Positions 10,839 through 20,845 of a stretch of DNA of 64,000 bases are shown piece by piece. The notes beneath the pieces are model-generated. The model was not told the DNA's origin. It ran no database searches and saw nothing but the letters and a program-made list of their open reading frames with translations. Within the stretch, counting starts at the first letter, position 1; each line of letters begins with the position of its first letter. Both the position numbers and the translations under genes were made by a program. The stretch covers positions 18,000,931 through 18,064,930 of the forward strand of contig NC_086386.1 of the NCBI RefSeq assembly GCF_036588685.1, given 5' to 3'. The DNA comes from Mytilus trossulus (Eukaryota; Mollusca; Bivalvia; Mytilida; Mytilidae).

Positions 10839-13800
10839 ATGCTAACCATGTCCAAAACGACATACGGACGGATACAAATGGCGGCACCAAACGGGTAAGT
10901 GTATATGTGATATATATATATATATAAGTGTATGCACAACAAGTTTCAATATATTGATACATCTTTATCTACTGATTAAAACAATTAAACAATCGATAAG
11001 CCTTGACTTCGACTCAAAAACAGAAAGATAATAGTTAACTTTCATTGGCACAAGTTAAGGGAAATTGTAAACGGATAAAACGAATGAAAAAAAACCCCAA
11101 AAGTTTGTATTCACCAGTTGTGGTCAAACAACATTTGGCGGACATTTCAAAATATTAATCAAATGTTCGACCACAATAGTAGTTCATAAAAATGAGTAAA
11201 CGATCTAAAATGATGCTTGTATCTTTTTTTATTTATTTTGTCTTATATCTTGAAAACACTTTTAGAAAATTGGCAAATATTTCCGAGACTTACATCCTGC
11301 ACTGCCGACTAAAATTCACATGTATATGCTTTGAAAGTAAGCAATAAAGTCCTTATGAATCCAGACTGAAACTAAAGTAGTTTTAAATCTAAAAGAAAAA
11401 GAAAGTTTGATAAGGCTTCTTGTTGGTACTTGATTTGAAAAATATATTATATTCTAGTATCTTACAGACAACATCATTTAAAAAAGTTCGTTCTTATGAA
11501 TGTTGGCGGTTTTTTTTTTATAGTTCAGTGTTTCTGTTTATCCGTTGTTGCCATCGTTTCCCTCGGCTTTAGTTTGACACCCGTTTTTGCGTTTGCTTTA
11601 TCAAATTGTGACTTTTGAACAGCGTCATACTACTGTAACCTTAATTCTTACACTATAAATTAAACCAGAAACAGTCTGAGGTGGTGATTTCTTTTACTCG
11701 ACTATTCTTAATTAGTCCATTACTGGTTAATCATATATAACTTGAATGTAGTCTGAATCATGCTAAGAATTCTGATGTTGTAATCGATAATTATCTAAGC
11801 CATACTTAAATTCTTAACTCATAATCGACAACCTTGAAACAATCTGAATACATTCCCGACCTTTGTTTAACCTATACCTAACAAATTCTCGACTTGTTTT
11901 CAATTTTTTTTTAACAATACTAAATCAGAGAAATTCAAGGTTTGAACCATTATTGACCAGTCTGATAAATACTTGACCAATAACTTCTTATTTATTTATC
12001 TTGAATGATGATAATAATTTATTCGACTTTAATCCCTTTTTTTCGTTGATTTTTTTTTATATTTGACTATCACTTTCTTTAATGGTACTTCTTGGTCAAA
12101 TTTCTAGCCATGGGAAACAAATCTTGTAAAAACTGTACAAAGAAGCATAAGTGAAATGAATTAACAATAGGTCGTGGATTGTTTAGACTTTAAATTAAAT
12201 ATTGAGATTTGAAAAACAAATTTTGGATTGCAGGCTGTAGGTCAAAGTAAGAAAAGGAGAAAACGTTTTCTATTCCAAAATCTTTTATACATGTCAAAAT
12301 ATTGAGCAATAAAGGCTGTAGTAGTGTAAACATATTCAATAGTCTAAAAATCGATTTAACTGAAACAAATCCAAGTCACACACCAAAAAATAGAAAAACA
12401 CATCAACCATAAAAGGAGAAAAAAAAAACCCAGAAGACACACTGAACAACTACATAAGCAAACGCAAACAAACGGACCATGTAGTTACGTCTGCCTTTTC
12501 CTACTGTCAACGTATATTTGTTCCACCTAACAGAAGTTCCAGTGGAAACTTTATTATAAACAATGTCATAATACCTGTACCTGATGGAACAAATATTCTA
12601 TACTATTTATTCCGTTAGGAACATCTACTGTAATATTTATTCCTGTGGAAATAATATTCCAGAATAGTTTTTCCATTTGGAACTTATATTATGAAGGAAC
12701 TTCTATTCCGTGACACTACTAGGTTCAAAGCATTTTAAGAAAAATAAATGATTGAACCTGATGTTATGGCTAGGTAAACTTCTCACTTGTATGACAGTTG
12801 CATTGAAATCAATAATATTGGCAACAATGTGTGAGGAAATCCAACAGCTATAGTAGGTATAAAAGGTGGGGAATAAGAAACAGATAGATAGATAGATATT
12901 TTATTCTCTAAAAACTAGATACAAGTTTACAGAGACAATATAAATACAGACACAATAGTTAAGGTAAACAAATACAGTAATTATGATGACATACATGTTT
13001 AGTAACATGTAGAATTAATGATGTAAGAAGGAAAACTAATCGGTAAGATGCTTATGCTTGTGCAATACAGCAGTCAACAATAATTTTACACCGGTTTGAT
13101 TATTTTACTTTAGCACTTACTCCCTATTACTTTTACCTTTTGACTTTTTCTAGTGAAAATGGAGGAATCGTTTTTGCAAAACTTAATCCTACAAATCAGA
13201 AGAAAAAAGACGGAGTAAGTATAAAATTGTTAAAAAAAAAAGATTATTGTAATTGTGTTTTTAGAAAATAAAGCAAATTTAACAAAAACTAGTTTGTGAT
13301 TATCGTGGTATTATTTATACAAGCCTGCTTGTTACTAATGGCAGTTATTATTCCAAATTAGTATTTGCGGCTCTTTCAACAACAAATTATTTCGTGAATC
13401 GTCTGATGCTCTATAACTCCCGTGTGCTGAATTGTTAATTACTCAACATGACATCAAACAATCTTCAGAGTCGATGCTTTAAAACCAATGTACCAAATTG
13501 TTTTATAGCTCAGGCGAATCAACTACTATGGAAGTTAAGTCTTCTGTAAAAACATAATTTCAATTTTAATTTATTTTCAGAATGAAGTATTTGATTCGAA
13601 AAAAGAAGAAGTTAATCAAAAACTCATCAATGAAAACCAAAGATTAAAAAAGTATATAAATAAACAATAAATATATATATATATATATTATGATGAAGTA
13701 TTGGGTTTATCAATTTTGAATTATTCAAGATAGTTGTAGATTGAACATCTTCGAAATCGATTTGAGAAGAATAATGTACCAATACCTATATTGTTGTATA

Positions 13801-16800
13801 GCTCGATTCCTAAATAATATGCTTTACAAATACATAAAATGAATGAAAAGAAATTCTGACGAATAAACTCTATCCATCTCAAACGAGTAATACAAGACCA
13901 TTCTCATTTTGATTTTTTTGATATTACAGTGATGTATCAGTTTAACTTTAAAATCTCTTATTTTGTCATCATTAAGCAATTCATGTTCTGTTTGGGCAAT
14001 ATTTTTGCGTTTAAGTGTACTTTTAAGGCAAAACACTATATGGTCAGATTAAAGAATCTTATTGAAGTAGAAAAAGTGTTTTGAATTTATGTTTTTTAAT
14101 GGCTACACCCGTTTTTATACATAATTATCATTCTGAAAAAAAGAAATGTATGTTTTCAGGGAAAACAAAGAATTGAATCAAAGGTTACTCGAACAAAAGA
14201 AGCAATATGATAAGCTACTAGCTGTAGTGGACGCAGGGAAAAAACAAACAAATAGATTAAGTATGGAACGGGATAAAACAGTTATTGATTTTAAAAAGAC
14301 GTCTGGTGATAAATTTTTAAAGGATGAGCATTCGAGACAAAAAGAAGAACTGAACAAACTTACCATCGAAAATACTGGTCTTCGTAAAGAGGTTGATCGT
14401 ATTCGAACTAGGTAAAACTATACTGATTTAGAGATTTAGATTCAATATAATGTCATTATTGCACATATTCTACATTATAGTAATAAAGAGACGGAACATT
14501 GAGATCGGTTGAGAGTGTTATTAAATATTCTAAGACAATCTCCTTAAATGATGAGATTTTTTATTTTGAAATGTACTTTCCAGTCCATGTCCATTAATAT
14601 CATAATGTTTGATCGAAGTTCGTTTTACCAGGTTTCTCTATCTACTTTTCTTTACTATTTACTTTATGTGAAATTTGATCAAATTAACTTAGTTATAGTG
14701 TAGACTAAGAAGGTTCCATCCGATTAGATGTGTGTGCTTCTGTTGTGATCTGATTTATGACATAATATTTTAATATTTCACGTTGATAGATAAGGAAGCT
14801 ATTGATAACTTAGGACCGAACTCAATCGGGCAAAGTTAACCTGATATGAATGTGACTGTGTTTTTTTAATCACTTTTAGTCAAAAAGCACCTACTGATTA
14901 ACCTATAGATCCCTGACTTTCAGCAAAGGTAAAGGAATAAAACCAGGTCGGAAGCACAAACTTTAAAAAGTGTTATTTTCATTAATTGAGAGTAACACTT
15001 TGAACGTTTGTTATGCGTAAGAAGTTAAGTTATTTTGTTTTAAACAAACACTATTCAAGCAACGTTTTATACAAGATGTGCAACACTAAGATTTTAATTG
15101 ACACATTTAATACAGAACCCAAGAACTATCTTTGTTCATTTTGTATGATATCTCTGTAATCTATGCTTTTATAGTTTAAGTAAAATAGCAGGAGAAAGAA
15201 TGACTGATGGAAATCCTTACATAACAGATTTAAGTGACCCTCAACGTCCACAGAAACTTTCAGAAAAATTCAATAGTCTATACGACAATTCTTGGACTGA
15301 TGCATATGAAATTATCAACAACGAAGACATGGACGAGAAAATGACATGTGAAAAACTGATAGCTATTTTCAAAGTAAGAAATTATGAAAAATTAATAAAA
15401 AAACCCAAATTAAACCTACTGATATTTGATGTTTATAATCAATTTAAATCCATGTATGATATGTCTTGACCATTCACGACACATATATGGAACAAGATAA
15501 CAATCTGTACGAAATTTGTTTTATTTATTCTTTTAACAAATAAAATGCTGTATACTCAAGTCAGATAAGTTCTACCGGTATATAGTCTATCATATCACAA
15601 TGTTACCAATTTAACATTGAAACATCTTAACATTTCAGAGTTGCTGGGACTTTTGTTGTGAAGTTGCAAAAATGCAGCTGTCAGACCTGCATACCATACT
15701 GCTTTCTCTGGATGAAAAAGAATCAAAGAATGAGGTATTACAACATTTGATCAAAGCTGAGTGAATATTTGAACTTTTTATATCATCCATTAGTTTTGCC
15801 TTCATTTAACATTCTGATTCATCTTGTTTTATCTGTTATATGCTTTATTCCTGTTGTTTAAGGAGTAGAAGGCTTTGAAACTGAAACTAAATTGGTCAAT
15901 TCAAGTTTACCAAGACCTCCATTGTTTATGAAAACCATAAAGTTAAGGATGTATACTTTGGTTTGAAAATAATCCTCTGAGAAATGATTTCGTTAAATCT
16001 TCTAAACGTTCTGACTTATGAAATAACTTATCATTTTTACATTTAAACTATATACTTTAAATTGCAGAAAAAGGTAAAAAACGACTTTCCAGTTCAAAAC
16101 AGTAAAATAATAAAAGAAACAAGAAGATTGTTCGCTGAACAGTTTATACCAACGTTGTGTGAGGTGAGTAAACAATGTCGGTCTCAAATCATTTGTTTCC
16201 ACTATATACATTAAAAGATAAGACTACCTTTCTGGTATATAAAGATCAATACAATGAGTACAAATTGTTTTTTTTCAATTTTCTTTATGATATTGATTTG
16301 AGTAATTTTGATTGCGAAACGCTAACTTTTCATCACTGATTGCTTGACAGTATAATGAACAGTAATATATTATGTAACCGCCGTTGAATTTTCGAATTGT
16401 AGAGTTACTGGCAAAGACAGAAAGATACTGGATTAGTTGAAGACTTACAGCCATATGTAGATAAATGCATTGAGCTTTGTTGGTATAGTGCCATCAGTGA
16501 TCCACCCTTAGTTTATACCTTTGAAGCAAATACAAATGTGGATGATTTCAGAGGATACACAAAGAGTGGTGATAAAATAGACTACGTTGTGTGGCCTTCA
16601 ATGTATTTACATGAATATGGTCCGCTGTTATACAAAGGTGTTGTCCAATACAAAATGACTGACAAACAAGAGGATAAACCCGAACATCAAAAGAAAGTTA
16701 AAGATGATGTGACTGACAGAACAGATGTAAAACCCGAACCTCAAGAGAAAACTGAAGATCATGCAACAGACAAAATGGATAGAAAACCCGAATGTGAAGA

Positions 16801-16996
16801 GCAAACTGCTGATCAAATGACCGAGAAATTGGATGGTAAACCAAAACTTCAAGAGAAACCAGAGGAGCACGTGGCACGTGGGGAAACACATGTTAACCTC
16901 GTGCCTCAAGAGAAAACTGAAAATCTTGAGACAGACAAAATGGATGATAAACCTGAATTTAAAGAGAAAGCGGAAGAGAATGTCGAAAAGAATTAA
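10839..16996 (+). CDS. MIEAP-like gene B with acidic repeat tail
   Basis: Eight exons close into one frame of 474 residues: 10839-10894, 13154-13214, 13581-13651, 14160-14411, 15175-15373, 15639-15734, 16068-16163 and 16403-16996. Residues about 40-146 are a charged coiled coil. About 147-213 hold the family core (D-L-S-D-P-Q-R-P-Q-K-L, L-Y-D-N-S-W-T-D-A-Y). Residues 214-277 are two helical exons, the first opening with S-C-W-D-F-C-C. Residues 278-361 hold D-F-R-G-Y-T-K-S-G and V-W-P-S-M-Y ending V-V-Q-Y-K. The family's C-terminal domain normally stops there, but this copy continues with about 113 acidic residues. Two possible ATGs are at 10839 and 10848; an acceptor-like AG at 10833 suggests a spliced 5' leader. 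An AATAAA lies at 17165. Likely role by homology: mitochondrial quality control. Confidence 0.85.
11520..11645 (+). repeat. Same dispersed family, decayed copy at 11.5 kb
   Basis: A diverged copy in intron 1 of gene B. It is recognised by CGTTTCCCTCGGCTTTAGTT and TTTTGAACAGCGTCATACTA. Confidence 0.5.
12500..12715. repeat. Cluster of TTCC-n-GGAA palindromes
   Basis: At least four TTCC(N3-4)GGAA palindromes occur within about 200 bp of intron 1 of gene B (TTCCAGTGGAA, TTCCGTTAGGAA, TTCCTGTGGAA, TTCCATTTGGAA). Several GGAAC/GTTCC half sites lie around them. It may be a decayed tandem repeat or a regulatory cluster. Confidence 0.5.
12755..12870. repeat. Dispersed repeat pair member 2
   Basis: Second copy of the 9722-9860 sequence, in intron 1 of gene B. 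The two differ by scattered substitutions. Confidence 0.55.
12881..13000. repeat. GATA microsatellite with repeat tail
   Basis: Four GATA units (GATAGATAGATAGATA) followed by TTTTATTCTC and an A-rich stretch. This resembles the microsatellite end of a dispersed element, but the family is not identified. Confidence 0.35.
16658..16993 (+). repeat. Six 18-residue acidic repeats in the tail of gene B
   Basis: The C-terminal extension of gene B is built from six diverged units of 18 residues (one of 19), beginning T-D-K-x-x-x-K-P-E-x-Q-E-K. It is rich in Glu, Asp and Lys, with no hydrophobic core, so it is probably disordered. It is coded in the last exon with no intron, as expected if a 54-bp unit expanded just before the old stop codon. 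None of the sister genes in this window has it. Confidence 0.75.
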
Positions 16997-17222
16997 CAGA
17001 ACTTATCAGTTTAACATTTTATTCACTTTTTTTATTGTCACATCTTCAACATTTAGTTTCAACAAGCACTACAGTATGTTTGTTATACAACTAGTTAATC
17101 AGATATTATTATGTTTGCAATAATTTATATATTTATAGTCAGATGATCTTACACATATGTAGGTAATAAAGTGATATTCTAACTTAGATCTATTCTAACT
17201 CTAAGTATAGATTTGTTTGCCT

Positions 17223-17224
<2 letters not shown>

Positions 17225-17253
<29 letters not shown>
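17225..17253. repeat. (TG)n microsatellite
   Basis: An uninterrupted run of about 14 GT dinucleotides in the 3' flank of gene B. Confidence 0.95.
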
Positions 17254-17257
<4 letters not shown>

Positions 17258-17424
17258 TGTTAATATATAAGTGGAATAAAGCAACTCAATTTGGAATATA
17301 TTTTGACAAAATATATCAAGGGGTTAATGCATGAACATTTATAGAATAGGATAGAATGTGTGTATGCAATGTATCTATTCAAAATATATAAATAGTTATC
17401 AAAGGTACCATGATTATAAATTAG

Positions 17425-17480
17425 TACGCCAGACACTCGTTTCGTCTACATAAGATTCGTCAGTGACTCTCTTTTCAAAA
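17425..17480 (-). mobile_element. SINE tail fragment with V-domain-like motif
   Basis: On the minus strand the sequence reads GAGTCACTGACGAATC ... TAGACGAAACGAGTGTCTGG. It corresponds to the GTCACTGA...AGACGAAACGCGC motif at 47925-47990. Such 3' motifs are known from bivalve V-domain SINEs. No tRNA-like head is seen. Confidence 0.5.
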
Positions 17481-18014
17481 TAAAAGGTAACAACAGTTTA
17501 TCGATGTTAAATCTCATTATAGAAAACACAAAAACTGAATGAATCGCTAGAATCATGTAAGGATAAAATTTGGGTATAAATAATGAATAGGGAATTTTGA
17601 TATTAAATTGCAGTATTTCGTCTGAATAGTTTCAATAATGCAATATTTGTTAATGTTTGATTTTAGTTTCAGAGCTATGGACATTTGTAAACAGACTCAT
17701 CGTCTGCACATTTTCTTTAAGGTGTTACAATATTAAGAATATTCTTTTTGTTATTATTTTTGCAACAAATATGTTGTTTCCGCAAGACATATATAACCCG
17801 TAAAATTGATGGATTGTTGGTTGCTCTACGCCGCATTTGCACAACAAGGTTATATCGCAGCGGTACCCGTAAGAGATTACAACCTAATCTGTTTTAATAT
17901 TAGTGCGATCAGCATTGACATAAACCACACGTATATTTTCCCTATTTTACAACAAACCAGAGTATGAAATAATTCAGTTACAGAAAAATTTGTGATAGTT
18001 TGCAGCTGACCTTT

Positions 18015-18410
18015 CCTAAGACTTTACAAACAAAACTTTCTGAGCGTAGTAAGACTTTACACACAAAACTTTCTGATCTTCCTAAGACTTTACAAACAAA
18101 ACTTTCTGAGCTTCCTAAGACTTTACAAACAAAACTTTCTGAGCGTAGTAAGACTTTACACACAAAACTTTCTGAGCTTCCTAAGACTTTACAAACAAAA
18201 CTTTCTGAGCTTCCTAAGACTTTACAAACAAAACTTTCTGAGCGTAGTAAGACTTTACACACAAAACTTTCTGAGCTTCCTAAGACTTTACAAACAAAAC
18301 TTTCTGAGCTTCCTAAGACTTTACAAACAAAACTTTCTGAGCTTCCTAAGACTTTACAAACAAAACTTTCTGAGCTTCCTAAGACTTTACAAACAAAACT
18401 TTCTGAGCTT
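18015..18410 (+). repeat. 33-bp minisatellite, 12 copies
   Basis: Exactly twelve 33-bp units. Because 33 is a multiple of 3, one frame stays open on each strand: P-K-T-L-Q-T-K-L-S-E-L on plus and S-E-S-F-V-C-K-V-L-G-S on minus. Variants recur with a 99-bp period in the first nine copies (Q-R, H-L, Q-L). No splice context or conserved protein family is seen, so it is called a repeat and not a gene. Confidence 0.9.
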
Positions 18411-19344
18411 TACTGGTGAATACAACAGGTTTTTGAAACGATGTGTTAATAAAAAAAGAAAAACAAATTGTCATGGCCTATGCTCGTTTTAACATGACAT
18501 CATATGTCTATAGTTATATGATAGGACAAGTCAAAACGTTTAGTGTCCAAAGCAGGCATATAAAACACGTTTTAAAGGTAGCAATTTTAAGGAATAGAAA
18601 TATAGACATAGCTCGTTAGCAAAAATGAAAGTCAAGAATTCAAAAAATTACCATCGCACAATAGCACAATGTCGGGATGTACAAGTACCGAGACACCTCA
18701 AATACATATCGCGCAAAAAAAAGACAAATAAAACCATACTGTAACACGTGCACGTTATTAAGAGGATAAACATGCAACGTCAGTACATAACATCTATACT
18801 TGAAGACCATCGTGTAGTATTTGTGAAGTTAATACGAAATATTTACCAACAAGGTCTTGGTATCCTATCCTTTGCTCCGATGCTTTGCTAGTGATGTTTT
18901 TCAAAGTCTGAGTAGTAGCTGCAAGTTTTTGAATACCGAATGAATTAGGAAATATGTAACCCATACGCAGGTGAAGTTGGTATATTGCTACTTTGGTTCG
19001 GGAAATGGATAATTTCAAAACTAAAATAGTATCGTTTGTCATAGATTCTGTTTCTGAAGTTTATCTTCTTGTTTTTAACATGTATCTGAAGGAACTCTGA
19101 TTTTTATGAAACCAGAGCAGGTCGGCAAGTAGAGGCGCACAGTTCGTTTCCATAGGAATGACGACAATTTTAAGAAAAATTATATCTCTAAATTCAGTTT
19201 AAATACGATTTACATACAAAGACAACAGTATAAAGATCAATAAAGAATAAGGATCAAGTAGTAATGTTAACAGAAAAGTATACTTATTTTTTTTAATAAT
19301 TAGATCTAGGTACTAGTAAAACATCATATATATCTCACAAAATA

Positions 19345-19475
19345 AAATTGAGAAAGGAAATTGGGTATGTGTCAACGCAACAACCCGATCATATAGAGCA
19401 GACAACAGCCGAAGGTCACCAATGGGTCTTCAATGTAGCGAAAAAAAACCCGCACCCGTAGGGGGGTTAATATGA
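19345..19475 (+). repeat. Dispersed mussel-type repeat (GTGTCAA...CAACCCGA)
   Basis: Shares GAAATTGGGTATGTGTCAA, AACAGCCGAAGGTCACCAAT and GGGTCTTCAATGTAGCGA with 58960-59140 (plus) and 49715-49895 (minus). Confidence 0.6.
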
Positions 19476-19589
19476 TTTATGTATTTACAATTGAACATGA
19501 GGTACGAACATATCCTATTTGTCTAAATTCATTGTGGTAAATATATTATAAACATTGATGAATAATTAAAAATATTTGTATGGTTTACT

Positions 19590-20110
19590 TTTACAAATTG
19601 TGACTTGGATGGAGAGTTGTGTCATTGACACGCATACCACGTCTTCATATTTATCTATGTATATAAAAATATGAAGATGGAGTATGACTTTAATGAGACA
19701 ACTCTCCAAAAGAGACAAAATGACAAATACATTTTTGTACATTAACAATTATAATAGCTCACCGCACAGCCTTAAAAAATTAGCAAAGCCCATACCGCAT
19801 ATTAGAAGTCTATATAAGGCCCTTAAATGACAAATATAAAACAATGCAAACGAGAAAATCATAACGGCTAAATTTATGTACAAAATGATGAATGAAAAAC
19901 AAATGCGTTACACATCAACAAACGACAACCACTGAATAACAGGTTCCTTACGTTGAACAGACACAATGTATACAGAATGTGGCGGGGTCAAAACAGTTAG
20001 ATTGCGCTAAATTCTCCCCCTTTACATAGGACAGTCGTATAAATGGCCCCCTCGTGTAACAGTACAATTTAAGAACAGACTTTTAAAATCAGTTGAAAAA
20101 ATATGAATAT
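19590..20110 (+). repeat. Long dispersed mussel-type repeat
   Basis: A block containing AATGAGACAACTCTCCA, CCGCACAGCC, CAAAGCCCATACCGCAT, ATGACAAATATAAAACAAT, AACAAACGACAACCACTGAA and GTGGCGGGGTCAAAACA. The same phrases occur at 25640-25830. The 5' part (19590-19685) is a small inverted copy of the GACAACTCTCC region. Confidence 0.6.
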
Positions 20111-20229
20111 TTTCGTTGTTAATTAGTTTCAGGTTATTTGCCATTTTCTAGTAATAGGATTCGTCAGGTTTCTGTCTAGATATTCATGCTTTTTTTATAA
20201 CTATATAATTACATTAGATGTATGCTTCA

Positions 20230-20490
20230 TTATAATACTTTATTTTGATTGACAAACTGCACATCACGTGTTATTCCGTACGCAATTGCATCACTCAATT
20301 CATGATAACACGTGGTCCCACAATAAAGTGCACAGGTGACTAAAATACAAAAATTTATAATTTATTAAATTCGTGTTTTCATGTTCATAGCTAAAAAATG
20401 TAATTATAAGTATTGAATGCTTCTTTTTGTAACGTTATAGTGGTGTAAACCCAATAAATTAACAAGAAGAAGCATTCAATTCTTAAATAT
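20230..20490. repeat. Nested inverted repeats
   Basis: ATCACGTGTTAT (20264) is mirrored by ATAACACGTG (20305). GTATTGAATGCTTCTT (20411) is mirrored by AAGAAGCATTCAATTC (20466). This resembles the ends of a miniature inverted-repeat element, about 500 bp upstream of the first exon of C. Confidence 0.5.
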
Positions 20491-20845
20491 ATGCGATTAA
20501 AGATACTCTACATATGGACTAGCATAAGAGTGCGTTTTTATCGTGTCCGACTATAAAATCATTAAAGGGACATAACGCGAAAAAAAAAATCAATGTTCCG
20601 TAAAAAATTCTTTGGAAGCGTTTATAAGAACCAACAATTTAATGTAAAATCGTGTAATGAACATTTAATTTAATTCATTTATAAATCAGTTATATTAATC
20701 TAAGGTAAGTAAAACAATTTCTTTGTTCATATACATCGCCATGATTGTAATGACTGTAATGTGTATTATCGAAACAAACCGGTATATCGGTTTAACACTT
20801 CACCTTTGGTGTCATTTTATATGTACACATTTATTTACATTTCAG

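Larger units (their letters stand above)
16997..20845. other. Region between genes B and C
   Basis: No gene was found. It holds the 3' flank of B with AATAAA at 17165, a TG microsatellite, a V-domain SINE tail, the 33-bp minisatellite, two dispersed mussel-type repeats and a nest of inverted repeats at 20.2-20.5 kb. The 82-codon minus frame at 18794-19042 is not supported by any motif. Confidence 0.55.

Noticed and set aside
16628-16909. Minus-strand frames of 93 and 63 codons
   Set aside because: Shadows of the acidic repeat tail of gene B.
18000-18419. 139-residue repeat protein
   Set aside because: Open only because the unit is 33 bp; equally open on the other strand; no start context, splice sites or known family.
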